The position numbers were made by a program, and so were the translations under genes. From Eopsaltria australis (taxonomy: Eukaryota; Chordata; Aves; Passeriformes; Petroicidae): a DNA stretch of 64,000 nt. The notes beneath the pieces are model-generated. The model worked only from the letters and a program-made list of their open reading frames with translations, ran no database searches and was not told the origin of the DNA. The stretch lies in NCBI GenBank assembly GCA_034509425.1, contig JAVTVJ010000076.1:1612001-1676000 (forward strand), given 5' to 3'. Shown here piece after piece: positions 40,780 to 52,038 of the stretch; positions within the stretch are counted from its first letter, which is position 1; each line of letters opens with the position of its first letter.

Positions 40780-41094
40780 GAGAAGTCTCAGGGGAGATCT
40801 CATTGCTCTCTATAACTACCTGAAAGGAATTTGTGGTGAGGTAACTAGCAATAGGACAAGAGAAAACAGACTGAAGTTGCACCAGGGGATGTTTGGAACG
40901 GATACTAGGAAAAAATTCTTCATTGAGAGTGGTTAATCACTGGAATGGACTTCCCAGGGAAATGACGGAGTCATCATCCCTGGAAGTCTTCAAAAAACAA
41001 GTGGACCTGGCAGTTTGCAATATGGTTTAGTGGGCATGGAAGTATTTGGTCAAAGGTTGGACTTGATGATCTTGGAAGTCCTTTCCAATTTCAT
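40780..41094 (+). mobile_element. CR1 LINE 3' end
   Basis: Forward-strand CR1: 'ggggagatctcattgctctc', 'tataactacctgaaaggaat', 'agcaataggacaagagaaaa', 'ctgaagttgcaccagggg', 'ggatactaggaaaaaattct', 'cactggaatggacttccca', 'atcatccctggaagtcttca', 'ggtttagtgggcatgg', 'ttggacttgatgatcttgg' and 'aagtcctttccaattt'. About 315 bases of a 5'-truncated copy remain, and the terminal 'gattctatga' repeats have been lost. Immediately after it the sequence returns to AT-rich unique DNA. Confidence 0.95.
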
Positions 41095-43190
41095 CCCAAA
41101 ACACAAACGGTTCACACTAGAGAGAGACTTCAAGTGGATGAGTTGAAAATGGTAGTAGTTCTAAGACACACTCAAGTAATTACAGCATTTATGAAGCATT
41201 TTTCCTGGTGTTTTCATGAGGAATACTTTTAGGTTGATTGGGTTATTTATATGTAAAAATTATGTATGTTATATTATGTTATTTTATGATTTATTTGGGT
41301 TTTATGCCTTTTTTTCACTTCATTTTTGATGAAGATGAGTGCCAAATCAGATAATATGTCAGATCCTCGATCCAATAAAGGACACCAAACAAGTGAAAAG
41401 CACAAGTAGCCCAATGGGAACTAACTTAACAGCTTGGTAAATCGCATAATTAATCAAATCTTTAAGGCATATATAAATTTAGAATTTCTATACTTAAAGG
41501 TGTTCTGGTAAATGATGCTGTGATTGGATGAGGAAAGGAAGAGAGTGTGTTAATTTAAGCAAGAGTAACACTTTGTAAAAACTCTTTATAGTGATAACTG
41601 ATGAACTGATGCTTGAGTTCAGGTGGAAAAAATCCATTTTGTTTGAAGTAAGGTTCTCTGATCATGTTTACTATTTCTTCTGTTTAGACATCCTCTAAGA
41701 CCTACTGGAAATAGCTATTCACTTTTTTCCCACATTTTTATACCTGACGTTATATTACTCTGAGAGATAAAACTCCGCTGATCTCCTTTGCTCATGTCAA
41801 TTGGATACAATTAAGTCTCCTGCTATGTCAGGATAGCAGAGTGGAGATTGAAGGAGGCACTGCCTCTCCCATTACGTGGGAACTCATGTCTCCTTTCATG
41901 CCCTTCAGGAGATGCACAGTCCTTTGCTGGGCATTCGGGAAGCTTGTCAAGTTCTGTTTGAATACAGTAAGAGTAATTGGGCACTGACTTTTGGAATGTT
42001 ATTTTACGTTTCTGTAAGAGACAAAGAATAACAAGCTGGCATTACAGGGAGGTTGCCAATTGCTCTCCAGGGGCACTTGTGCTCCAGCACTCGACAAGTA
42101 ATCTTTGCAGACTGTGTCATTTGTTAAGTTCCTTGGGAAGCTTTGGTATGAGAAGGGTTATATACACAGTGCTTGTTTATTTTTTGCTAAAATAAACATG
42201 CAAGCATTGAAAGGAGTAGAAGAGTGGAAAGGATTTTTCTATAAACACAATTTTCACTTGCATTTGTTTAGCATTATTTCAAACTGTCCTGAAGATGCAG
42301 AAGAGTGCTGCATGTTCAAAGGCTTTCAGCACTTTTGAGTCAATGCAGACACTATGGGGGAGGATCTCCATAGCAACAGAATTAAAGAAAGGAAAATATG
42401 AAAAGTCAGTTTTGGATAAGTATATGAGGAGATACATATATTGGTGGTGGGAGGGGAGTGCAGACTATGAGGTGCTATAGAGCAACCAACTGAGCTCTGA
42501 TTGCTCTTTTTTCAAGGTGAACAGAATCACCAAGGACCCCCCACTGTCCATTTAATCAGATTTGCATAAAAGATCCAGCTGATCATCACACTCTGCCTGT
42601 GATTATTAATTCTAGGAAAATTAAGATCTTATTTATTTTTAATATTCTAAAGGATAACATTTCTTTCAGTAATATAGGCTTCCTATATGATTGAGCAGTG
42701 ACATAAAGTGATATATGTTTCAAGATCTCAGAGCAAACATGCACGTGCAGTGTTCATCTTGTCAATTATCAGACACACTGGTAACACTCATCAAACACTC
42801 ATTCAGGTGCTTTATTCAGTTGCATTTCTCATTTATAAATGCCCATTACATGAGAAATAAATAATTTAAAATACAATATAATTGTATTTTAATAAAAATA
42901 TAAATAAAAATGCAATAAAATTATATTTTAATATGTCCTGAATAGAAGATTACAGAGGATTATAATAATGGCTCTAGATTATTATTGAGTAAGGTTCATA
43001 GTCAAGACAGCATAAAAGTAGGTCGTTCAGTAGGAAGAAGAGTGAATGTCCAGGTTTGCCCAGCTGCAGTTCACCTTCTATACTTATACTTTTTGTTGAT
43101 ATTTCAGCATGAGAGAAGGCTCCAGAGAGACTTTAGTGCAGTCTTTCCAAAGTGAACCTGTATAAAAAATGGGCACAAAATTTCAAGTGG
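41095..43190. other. AT-rich unique non-coding sequence
   Basis: No gene is recognised. Three short overlapping + strand frames at 41977-42480 lie in different phases and show no family features. The stretch near 42860-42940 is very AT-rich and contains an inverted repeat. Confidence 0.55.
42866..42892. repeat. perfect 12 bp inverted repeat with a 3-base loop
   Basis: ttaaaatacaat (42866-42877) and attgtattttaa (42881-42892) are exact reverse complements separated by ata. A third related phrase, aaattatattttaat, follows about 25 bases later. It is an AT-rich hairpin or cruciform candidate with no element attached. Confidence 0.9.
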
Positions 43191-43457
43191 GGCTTGTTGA
43201 GATAGAACAAGAGGTAAAGGTTTCAACCTAAAAGAAGGCAGATTTAGACCAGATAAAAGGAACAAAAATGTATAAAGGTGGTGAAACATTGGCACAGGTT
43301 GCCCATAGAGGTAGTAAATGCCCCATTCCAGGAAATATTCAGGGTCAGTTTAGATGGAGTTCTGAGCAACCTGATCTAGTTGAAAATGTCCCTGTCCATG
43401 GCAGAGAGGTTGGACTAGATAGCCCTTAAAGGTCTCTCCCAATCCTGCTGTCATTCA
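43191..43457 (+). mobile_element. CR1 LINE 3' end, diverged
   Basis: Forward-strand CR1: 'gagatagaacaagaggtaaa', 'ggtttcaacctaaaagaagg', 'cagatttagaccagataaaa', 'ggtgaaacattggcacaggt', 'tgcccatagaggtagtaaat', 'gagcaacctgatctagttga', 'atgtccctgtccatggcag', 'gaggttggactagatagcc' and 'aaaggtctctcccaatcc'. It belongs to the same broad subfamily as the 38.2 and 44.3 kb copies. It is 5'-truncated and has no reverse-transcriptase sequence. Confidence 0.92.
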
Positions 43458-44304
43458 CTGAGGGACTTAGGTACATCAAATGTATGGCTACAGGGGAAGG
43501 AGGGTCTGCAAAGGCAATAGATGCCTCTGGCACTTATGGAGAAAAGAATACAGTGTATGGCAAACTTGTGACTTCTAACAGAGACAGGCATCCTAGAGAC
43601 CTCCTGGCAGGGTAGTAGGAATTAAAGGGAGTTGTGGAGGACTCCAGAAACAGGTGAGGAAAGATAAGCCCACACCTATGGGAGGACGGAGAATGTGAGA
43701 AGATCCTGGAATGTGCAATGATACGTGCACAAGGATGAAAGCTCCTGCCTATAAGGAAGGGAAATAAACCTGTCAAAAATCATTGTTGCTGCACACCAGA
43801 AGCATTTGTATTTAAACTTGCCTCTTGGCAAATGGGCATTATTCGGAATAGTTCAATCACATTCAGCTAATTCTTTCCTAGGCAGTCTTTCTAAATAGTT
43901 ACCTAGCTGTGTGTTCTCTCAGAATCACAAACATTGCTTAAAAATCTATGTCTGATATAGATGATCTGCAACAGACACGAGCTAGACATGTCTACAATAG
44001 TGATGATAAATAGCTACCCCCACCAACAAATCTACCTCTCCTCTAAATTCACAAATACAGCCACAAATCCGTGACGATTTTTTTCAGGCAGACCAGCAAG
44101 CAGCAACACAGCACAGTACCAGCGTAGTGCTCCTCCAACAGCAAGTGGTGTGCAATTTCTTTATCTTGAAACCAAAATGGCTCTGTGTTCCTTCATGTGT
44201 GGAGTACATTCTACAACACTGTGTTGACTTTGCAACACCTACATAAGCATTTCTAGGTCTGTCTTGTGCAAATTTGCAGAGAGACACACACATACAAGAA
44301 ATAT
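43458..44304. other. non-coding spacer with a weak LTR-like segment
   Basis: Between two CR1 copies. The part at about 43470-43800 is purine-rich and ends with 'cctataaggaagggaaataa' followed by 'gttgctgcacacc'. A TATA-like motif and an AATAAA about 15 bases apart can occur in short-R avian LTRs, but I do not recognise the family. The remainder to 44304 is unique. The frames at 43534-43776 (-) and 44084-44293 (-) have no family signature. Confidence 0.3.
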
Positions 44305-44594
44305 GAAGAAGGGCTTTTTACCAGGGCGTGTGGCAATAGAACAAGGGAGAATGGTTTTAAATTAAAAGAATAAAGATTTAGATTATAGTCTTTACTCAGG
44401 GGTAGTGAGGCACAAGTTGCCCAGAGAAATGGTGGATGCTCAATCCCTGGAAGTGTTCAAGGCCAGATTGGATGGGGCTTGGAGCAACCTGGTCTAGAGG
44501 AAGCTGTTCCTGCCCATGGCAGGGGGATTGGAACTAGATGAACTTTAACATCCCTTCCTACCCAAACCATTCTGCAATTCCACGATTTTACGAT
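44305..44594 (+). mobile_element. CR1 LINE 3' end
   Basis: Forward-strand CR1: 'gaagggctttttaccagggc', 'gtgtggcaatagaacaaggg', 'gaatggttttaaattaaaag', 'gaggcacaagttgcccagag', 'ctcaatccctggaagtgttc', 'aaggccagattggatgggg', 'ttggagcaacctggtctaga', 'tgcccatggcagggggattg' and 'gaactagatgaactttaaca', ending in 'ttctgcaattccacgatttt', a decayed form of the CR1 terminal repeats. It is 5'-truncated and is the best-preserved copy of this subfamily in the window. Confidence 0.96.
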
Positions 44595-45146
44595 ATGCAC
44601 ACTTCAAGTAGCATGCCAAGTTGTGTATCTGGTATGTTCATGCCATGCCTGGACCTGTTCAAACTTGGAAGTGACTTCCTCTGAAATATTTTCTGCTGTG
44701 ACTGCCACGCTCCATGTTAGTTGTTGTGTATAATTTTACAGCCAGTTAGGCACACTACACATTGATTGCCTCTTTCCCCCACGGAACTTATTCTTAATTT
44801 TCAAATAGCTTTAATTTCTCTTGGCATATGTTGCAAAAGAGTAGGATGGAGCATAGCATATAATATTTTTCCCAGTAGCCAGATGATATTCTGCTAGTTC
44901 TGCCTGAGAAAACAGAATCCTGTAGATTTTGATGCCAGCTACAGTACTGTGTTTTTGAGAGAATGATGAATTCTCATCTGACCTTTGTTTCTACCACTGC
45001 TTAGATGAACTATCTTTTTTTCATCTTTTGCAAACTTTTTTATTACCTTTTCCACTTCTGGGTCCAGGTGTTGTCCCTTTCCTTCTACTACACCTAATTG
45101 TGCATGACATCTCTGACTTCCTCACTGCTCACTCCTATCTACTTGC
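44595..45146. other. unique non-coding spacer
   Basis: No gene or repeat is recognised between the CR1 copy and the minus-strand LTR-like element. Confidence 0.55.
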
Positions 45147-46086
45147 GTGGGTTTTGGATTTGTGTGGCAAGATTTTGGTAGAGGGGGAGCTACAGAGGTG
45201 GTGTCTGTGAGAAACTGCTAAAAGCTTCCCCCATGTCCAATGGAGCCAATGCCATCTGGCTCCAAGACAGAACTGCTACTGGCCAAGGCTGAGTCCATCA
45301 GCAACAGTAGTAGTGCAGAAGGGAAAAAGAGTATGTGAGAAGAACAGTCCTGCATACCCTACAGTCAGTGCAGAAGGATGGAGCACAGCTGCTCCAGGTG
45401 CCAGAGCAGAGATTCCCATGCAGCCCATGGTGCAGACTGTGGCAAGGCAGCTGTGCCCCTGTAGCCCTTGGAGGATGCCATGCTGGAGCAGGTGGATGCC
45501 CAAAGGAGGTTGTGACCCTACGGGAAGCCAGCACTGGAACAGGCTCCTGGCAAGACTTGCTGCCTGATGGAGAGGAGAGCCACATTGGATTTGCTGGCAC
45601 GACTTTTGACCCTGTGGGTGATTAGTGCTGGAGCAGCTTTTTCCTGAAGGACTGCACCTCATGAAAGGGATCCACACTGGAATAGTTTGTGAGGAACTGC
45701 AGCCCATGGGAATGACTCACATTGGAGAAGTTGGTGGAAGACTGTCTCCTGTGGAAGGGATCCAACTCCGCAGTAGAGGAGGAGTAGGAGGAGTCTTTCC
45801 CCTGAGGAGAAAGGAGCAGCAGAGATAGTGTGTGATGTACTGACTGCAGCCCCCCTTACTTGTTCCCCTGTGCAACTAAGCAGGAGGAAGAAGACAAAAT
45901 AGAAAGTAGGGAAAATGGGGAGTCAGTTCTGCTTTTCCTATGACATTAATTGATGAGTAATCTCATTGTCCTTATGTTGGCCCATGAGACTTCCTTTGTA
46001 TTTTCTCTCACCTGTCCAGTTGGGGAAGGGAGTGATAGAAGCACCTTTGGTGGGCACCTGGTGTCCAGCCAGGGTCTGCCCACCAA
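45147..46086 (-). mobile_element. LTR-like avian repeat, copy 2 of 3, inverted
   Basis: Read on the + strand it starts with 'tgtgtggcaagattttggta', the reverse complement of the 'accaaaaccttgccacaca' end of the other copies. It passes through 'gatggagcacagctgctcc', 'cccatgcagcccatgg', 'gaggatgccatgctggagca', 'ggtggatgcccaaaggagg' and 'aggctcctggcaagac', and ends with 'ggtgggcacctggtgtccag' and 'ccagggtctgcccacca'. That last phrase is the complement of the 'accctggctgg...cacccacc' start of the 52 kb copy, so both ends are present. It is more diverged than the other two. Open frames on both strands at 45276-45828 come from the internal degenerate repeat. No retroviral gene flanks it. Confidence 0.8.
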
Positions 46087-48369
46087 AATTGCTGAAGCTG
46101 GCTGATGTCTCTCTATCCCACGTTGTTTCCTTCCTGGTTTCTGACCCCACTGATTTCCTTCTTCACCTCATTTCATCCACCCACACTCATTTTTACTCAC
46201 TTGTGCACAAAGGACTGATTTCAAACAGTCCTTCATGTTACTCTTTCTATACCTGGTCTTCACATTGAAACTGATTCTCACTATTGGGAACACAGAGGAC
46301 CTTCTTTTAATTTGCCTGGATGTGGCTGAAATCTCTTTAAGTTTTGATTAAGAATTCAGGGATGTTCTTATTTTTTTTTTTCTGAACTGATTTAACTTTC
46401 TTGTGCCTTTAATGAATATGAATATTAAAATCCAGTTTGTTTCCTTGACACTTCTGAATGAATTCTGCAAATAGGAAAAGCTTTATTAAAGGAATCATGG
46501 ATAACAAACGCAAGTCATGAGGTAATTATACAGTTTGTTGACTAATTGCAAAAAAACCTAAAGACCAGGAAAAATTGCAGGTTCTAATTTCCTATACTGT
46601 TTTCAAAATTATGCTAAACTTTCAATTTTTCCAGCAAAATTCAGATCATACCATCTATCAAGAGACAGCAATATGCTTAATTAACTTGCACAATGTAACT
46701 TGTAAGAAAAATGCAGTGAGAAAGATCTTATTTCAACAAAGTAGCTGGGATGAATCAGTAAAACCTGTCCTAAAAAGTCATTGAAGAAACCAGTGAAGGT
46801 GAAACGTCTGATGAGACTTTTAAAATCAAAATGATGTTGGCTCCTCTGAATAATTTCCTCAATGTGATACTGTGGTTAAAGACATTGGTAGCTTATTTTA
46901 ATTTCTATCGTCCTCTGGGGAGCAACTGTTTTTGTGCTGAGGTTGATTTGCCATGCTGGCTGTATGTATGCTAATAAGGCATTTGAGAAAAACTTAGGGC
47001 ACACTGTTGATAAACAGATTTCAAAGCTGATGGCGCAGTGGGATTATTTAGATGCCTAGTGACATCTGTATTTACATTCACAAGTGTGGTCTGGTATTTT
47101 CTGCCTGTTTCTGTAGTTCAGTCTGCAGAAGCTGGGAAAGCATTTGCAGTTTTGGCATGAAGGCATGTGCCATATGCAACACCCCACCTTGCAATGAAAT
47201 TACCTAACTAGCCCTTCCTAATCCGCCTTGTGGAAAGCGAAGGCTGAGTTTACAGAGGAACAAAACCAGAGAAAGCTGAACCAAGCTTTTCCTAGCTTTC
47301 CTACCTTTACCCTCTGGTGCTGTATTTAGTGGGACACTGAAGATAGGAAGCCTTCACCAAGGAATAATTGCCATTTAATTATTAATTAATTAAGGAATAA
47401 GCTAAGGAATAACTACCAAAGGTGTCATTCATGCTTGAATAAAGCTGGTGTCAATGGAGCAAGGATCAGTCTGTTATGTTTATCTTGTACCTACACTGGG
47501 TTAACCTTGGTATTCTTGGCTATACAATGTACCAGCTATCTAGGTGATTAGCCCTTAAAAATGGCAACACTTCACAATGGTTCTGTAAGATTTGTTTTGC
47601 ACTGCAGATAGAAGGAGGATTTTATATAGGATTTCTTATATAGGATGTCATTATATGATTTGTACCATACTGCAGCCCTACAACGCCTACTTTGCTTAAG
47701 CTGTTTTTAAGTGAAAATTTAATACTGCTTCTTCTCTTTTAAAGACCATTCAGATTTAAAACAAGTTAAAACAGCCTTCATATGACTGTTCAGAAATTAT
47801 CCTTTAACTTAGTGACTGAATAGTAATTTCCCTTCAGAAACAAAAGAAAAATATTTCATAATTTTGGCTGAAGAGAACACGAAAAGCAAAAAGGCAGTAA
47901 CATAGCAGTGTAATTCAGATTAAATTTACCTTCCAAATATATACATGAAAGTCTCGAGCAAGAAGAGATCCTTTCCAGTTCTTTAGTTCTGAGTGGTTCC
48001 TACTAGAAAAGACCTCAAAATATCAAGTCCTCTATTAAACTTTCAGTATGTATATTGTCAATCAAAACTCCCATTGAATACACTATGGGCTCATCCAGAT
48101 TCTTTCTAATGCTGTGGTAAGCTCCTTGTTGTCTGAGTATTATCCCCAGATTTTGTAAGAAATATTTACTTACATAACAACTGGTACATTTAAAGACAAT
48201 TTTTGCTCAAAAATTACTCATGTGGGTCTCAGAGCTAATGCAGCTCCAGACAGGTTGGATCAACAATATCAGCATTATTATTTTACATTTTTATTGTGAG
48301 AATTTTGTGGCTGTAACCTTGTTATTTCAAGATAATTTTGATTTTCTCTTTTCATTTGGTTTGTTAATG
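46087..48369. other. unique non-coding sequence
   Basis: No gene is recognised. The short phrase aaggaataa occurs at 47359, 47392 and 47404 around an AT-rich core, a small local duplication. The frame at 46575-46784 (+) has no family signature. I saw no repeat wording. Confidence 0.55.
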
Positions 48370-48910
48370 GAATGACAGAGTGTGATTGAAGTTGGAAGTG
48401 CATGCAAAGCCAGGGTCCTGTGGAGGACGCAGCTCAGGGCTGTAACTAGTCATGTTATGAATATCTCCAAGGATAGAAACTTCACAATCTCTCAGAGAAA
48501 TCTCTTCTGTTGCATGACCATCCTAACAGGAAAAAAAGAAGGGTTTTAAGCTTAAATAGAATATTCTGTATTTTAATTTGTGCCCATTTGCTCTCGTCCT
48601 GTCACAGGGTACCACTAAAAAGAGTTCAGCTCCATCCTCTCTACACACCCCACCAGGTATTTCTACACAATTAATAAGATCCCCCCTAACCCGTCTCTTC
48701 TTGAGACTGAACAGTCCCAGTTCTTTCATTCTTTTCTTGTATGAAACATCCTGCAAGATCTGAGTCTTCTTCCTGGCCCTTTGCCACTCCAGTGTACCAG
48801 AGTCTCTCTTGTACTGGGAAGCCCAACACTGGACACAGAGCTCCAGATGTACCCCACCAGTGCTGAGTAGAAAAGAAAGATTAGAAGGACCACTTTCCCC
48901 TCGCAGGAAT
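48370..48910 (-). mobile_element. CR1 LINE fragment, longest copy in the window
   Basis: Complement of CR1. The + strand reads 'gaatatctccaaggatagaa', 'acttcacaatctctcagaga', 'tttgtgcccatttgctctcg', 'tcctgtcacagggtaccact', 'agttcagctccatcctctct', 'ttaataagatcccccctaac', 'ctcttcttgagactgaacag', 'cttcctggccctttgccact', 'gtctctcttgtactgggaag', 'cccaacactggacacagagc' and 'accccaccagtgctgagtag'. About 540 bases are recognisable. The right edge may extend to about 49055, where 'cccacccaggaggacttcta' still resembles CR1. A 169-codon minus-strand frame (48523-49032) and smaller frames cross it but lie in the part of CR1 close to its 3' end, with no reverse-transcriptase motif. They are remnants and not genes. 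Confidence 0.93.
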
Positions 48911-49415
48911 TCAAACCCAAACACTTCCATCTCATTGAAAAGTATAAAATCTCTCAGGTCTATATCTCGTGAACTCTTAGCTGACCTTACAGTTTTGTGG
49001 CCCGGTTTATGATCCTCTTCAGCTGCCCCCACCCAGGAGGACTTCTAAGTCTTCACTAGACATGGATTTTGATGAAAATTCAAAGACATTTAGACTTATA
49101 TTCCTAATATTTGTTCCACAGCAACATGCAGAAGCCTAGTTGGAGAATGGAGTGTGAATGACTTGGTGTAACTAAGTGGGTTTTTCCCCAGCACTTCTTC
49201 AGGTTTAATGTTAGGCCACAGGATGGTATGTATTGCATAACTCCAAAGAGAGACAAAGAGACACACAGAATGTTTCAATCTTTTGAGTGCTGCTTTTTAA
49301 ATGTCACTGTCTCTAGCAGTGTTGGCTTTTGGAGATAATTCCTTAAATATTTCACTTATTGGTGCCCTGAGTAGGGTAGGAAACAGGTGTGTGGAGAAGA
49401 CAATTTATGAAAGAA
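48911..49415. other. possible CR1 extension and unique spacer
   Basis: Up to about 49055 the sequence may still be diverged CR1. After that I recognise nothing before the GAAAA microsatellite. Confidence 0.4.
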
Positions 49416-49514
49416 GAAAAGAAAAGAAAAGAAAAGAAAAGAAAAGAAAAGAAAAGAAAAGAAAAGAAAAGAAAAGAAAAGAAAAGAAAAGAAAAGAAAA
49501 GAAAAGAAAAGAAA
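49416..49514. repeat. (GAAAA)n microsatellite
   Basis: Nineteen uninterrupted GAAAA units are followed by a final GAAA. A pentanucleotide array this long and pure is likely to be length-variable. It produces Lys/Arg/Glu-rich frames on the + strand and Phe/Leu/Ser frames on the minus strand (49301-49817 and 49352-49693), which are artefacts. Confidence 0.98.
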
Positions 49515-49735
49515 GTAAAAAATAACTCAATAAATACCCTACCTTCCTGCCACGCAGCAGCTGGTGACCCTCCAGAGGATGGGTGCAAGCTCTCATGTCC
49601 CCTGGGCATGGCAGTGGCACCAGGCATCTGTGCAGGGAGCACGGCGGCCAAAGCCCAGGGGATGCCGGAGCAGGGCTGGTTGATGAAAAACACTGATCAC
49701 CTGGGCTCCTGCCAGCCTAGTTCAATGCTTCTATT
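49515..49735. other. GC-rich island of unknown origin next to the GAAAA array
   Basis: After the microsatellite the composition changes to GC-rich with several CpGs, as in 'cctgccacgcagcagctgg', 'gggcatggcagtggcacc' and 'gagcacggcggccaaagc', then returns to AT-rich near 49735. It may be the remnant of an inserted element whose A-rich tail expanded into the GAAAA array, but I recognise no family. The frames here are continuations of microsatellite frames. Confidence 0.4.
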
Positions 49736-52038
49736 TGCATGCAGAGACAAAGGTCCAAAACTGCACATTGCCTCTACTCATTGTCTTTTTATGTCTCTTA
49801 AACACATAAGAAATTAACCTGCAGAGTTATGTATTTATTATAAGATATAATAGTCCATAACTCTAGAATAATGGTTTTTACACACATATGTCTAGTGTAA
49901 TGCTTTTACATTCAGCACATAAAAGTTAATCACACTAAACCCTCAAGTATTTCAAGCATCAGTTAAACAGTCACAGATCTAGGACCATACGAAGTAATTT
50001 CTATTTTTAGACCTTGTCATGATAGCAATATGCAATTATTATGTAGTAAATTATTATGGATTAAACACTTGAGGTGTTTGCAGTGTTTTAACATAATGTA
50101 TGTCCTAACACTTGTTGGATTTTCTTCAGAACTTTGTTTATTTATCTTGAGATAAAAGTGAGAAAAAATCTGCCTGGGCATTGAGTCAAGATAAATTAGT
50201 AGCTATTTTTATATTTGAGGATCTCTTCCACTAGTGATCGTAGGTGAATAAAGTAGTTTAAGTTACAGGATTTGGGAAAAAGCCTGCTCTGAATTATGTA
50301 AAAAAACTCTTATTAGCTTCTGTAGAAGTTACGCAAGCAGGACAAAGGAAAAATCCTTGACAGAATTAGCAGTATTGAAATCAGAAATGTATTTTTTGTT
50401 ACTGCTTCAAGGGGGAGTGGTAATGTAGGCTTGTCTCTCTGCAGTGAATTGTCTCAAATGGCAGGACATCTGTTATTTTCCAGCTTTACAGCAAACCTCC
50501 AAGCATCTGAATAACAGAAAATTGGGTTGCTGAGAGATTTTATAATAAATTACTGGATATAAAAGGTGGCAAGTGTTATTCTTGGTAAATGATTGTGCAA
50601 CAGAGAATAATTAATATCATTATTTATTTTGCTTCTGGTAATGGCTTGAAAGTTGATAAGGAACAAAATAAGATAAAATGCTTATTAACTATTTTAATCA
50701 GGAAATATTAATGATATAAGGTAGAGTTTCCAAGCACCTTGGTTAGAAGGTTTTTTTTTTCTTTTTGGGATTTACTATTGTTTCAGGGACCTTGACGAAG
50801 TGCTCTTTTGTTGGGGTTTCACTGTGTGGGCTTAGGACCGGCTTTGGTAGTGGGCTGTTAGCCCTTGCATTGATGAGCAGTGATATCCAACTACATCACA
50901 ATTATAAATCAAAAACTGACTTTAGTTTCCTACTTTTCACTTATTTATAACTTGAATGTATAGCCCGAGCCATTTAGACTTTAAGGTACATTCACCTTTA
51001 GAGAGACATGGGAGTACTGCAGTGGGGTCACCAGCTGATTCCTAAAAACTGACTCCGGGACTGAAAATGCAATTTTTGAGCGGTTTATGGATATTTTATA
51101 TTACATATATCTTATGCATTGTTGAGACCTGGTGAAGCTATGCTCCACATGAGCCTGGGATTTGTTCTAGATCCTTTTTGTCTTGCAGTTTGTACCCATC
51201 AGTACAGCAGTGCAGGACCCTGAGGTGAATGCACAGTATTTTACATCTGGTAATCCTTTCTTCTGCTCACAGCATGTGAAACAAGGGAGTTTTATTTGAG
51301 ACACATGAGTATTCTTTTTTGCTTCCTTCATGTAAATCCCTGTCTGGCAAGGGCAGAGGCTTGATACAGCATGTCACAAGTATTTATTTAGATGTCAGGA
51401 GTGCTGGCTGATTAGTAGAGCAAGCAGACCATGCTGGTGTGTGTGTCTGTGTGTATGTGTGGGATGTAAGATAAAGGGAGATGCAACTGGCATTAAGAGA
51501 TATTGTAGATTCACTTTAGCACCATGCAAACATGATTGAATTGGCCCATGTACTCAGCATATGGTTGAAAATCTGTGTGGCTAGAGATATCCTCACAAAT
51601 AATCTGAAGATGCCGTCATGGTCTACAGAGCTGGAACATGCTATGCAGATTTAAAGAAGTGAGTGGGATGTGGGAAGGGGTTTGACTCCTTGTGCCAAAA
51701 AATATTTCAATACCAGTAAGAGACACATAAACACATACACATTTTTCCTGAAAAGATCTCGAACATTATAAAACAAAGAACAAATTCTTGTCCAGAAGAA
51801 ACTTTCGGATCCTGAAAGCCAAGTGAGTGGTTTCTTTTCCAGGGGTTGTTTTAAGGAATTGAGGATATACTTTACAAAGTGTCTTGGTAAAACTAGGCCA
51901 GAGTTATTTACACAAATGATGAACTGCAGATAGGGGTTCACTGTACAGAAGGAGAAAAGATGTTTTTTAATAATACTTTTGATTATAGTGCTGTGTCTGG
52001 AAAATTTTTTTTATATACAGGAAACGATCCAGTTGCAT
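49736..52038. other. AT-rich unique non-coding sequence
   Basis: No gene is recognised. A short GT-rich run lies at 51436-51463. The 96-codon minus-strand frame at 51651-51941 shows no family signature. The sequence is ordinary up to the LTR-like element. Confidence 0.55.

Noticed and set aside
45276..45828. 143-codon minus-strand frame and several + strand frames
   Set aside because: Inverted copy of the same LTR-like element, with frames opened by repeat composition.
48523..49032. 169-codon minus-strand frame as a LINE protein
   Set aside because: It lies in the part of CR1 close to the 3' end plus flank. I saw no endonuclease or reverse-transcriptase motif.
49301..49817. Lysine-rich and phenylalanine-rich frames
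   Set aside because: Direct read-through of the GAAAA microsatellite.
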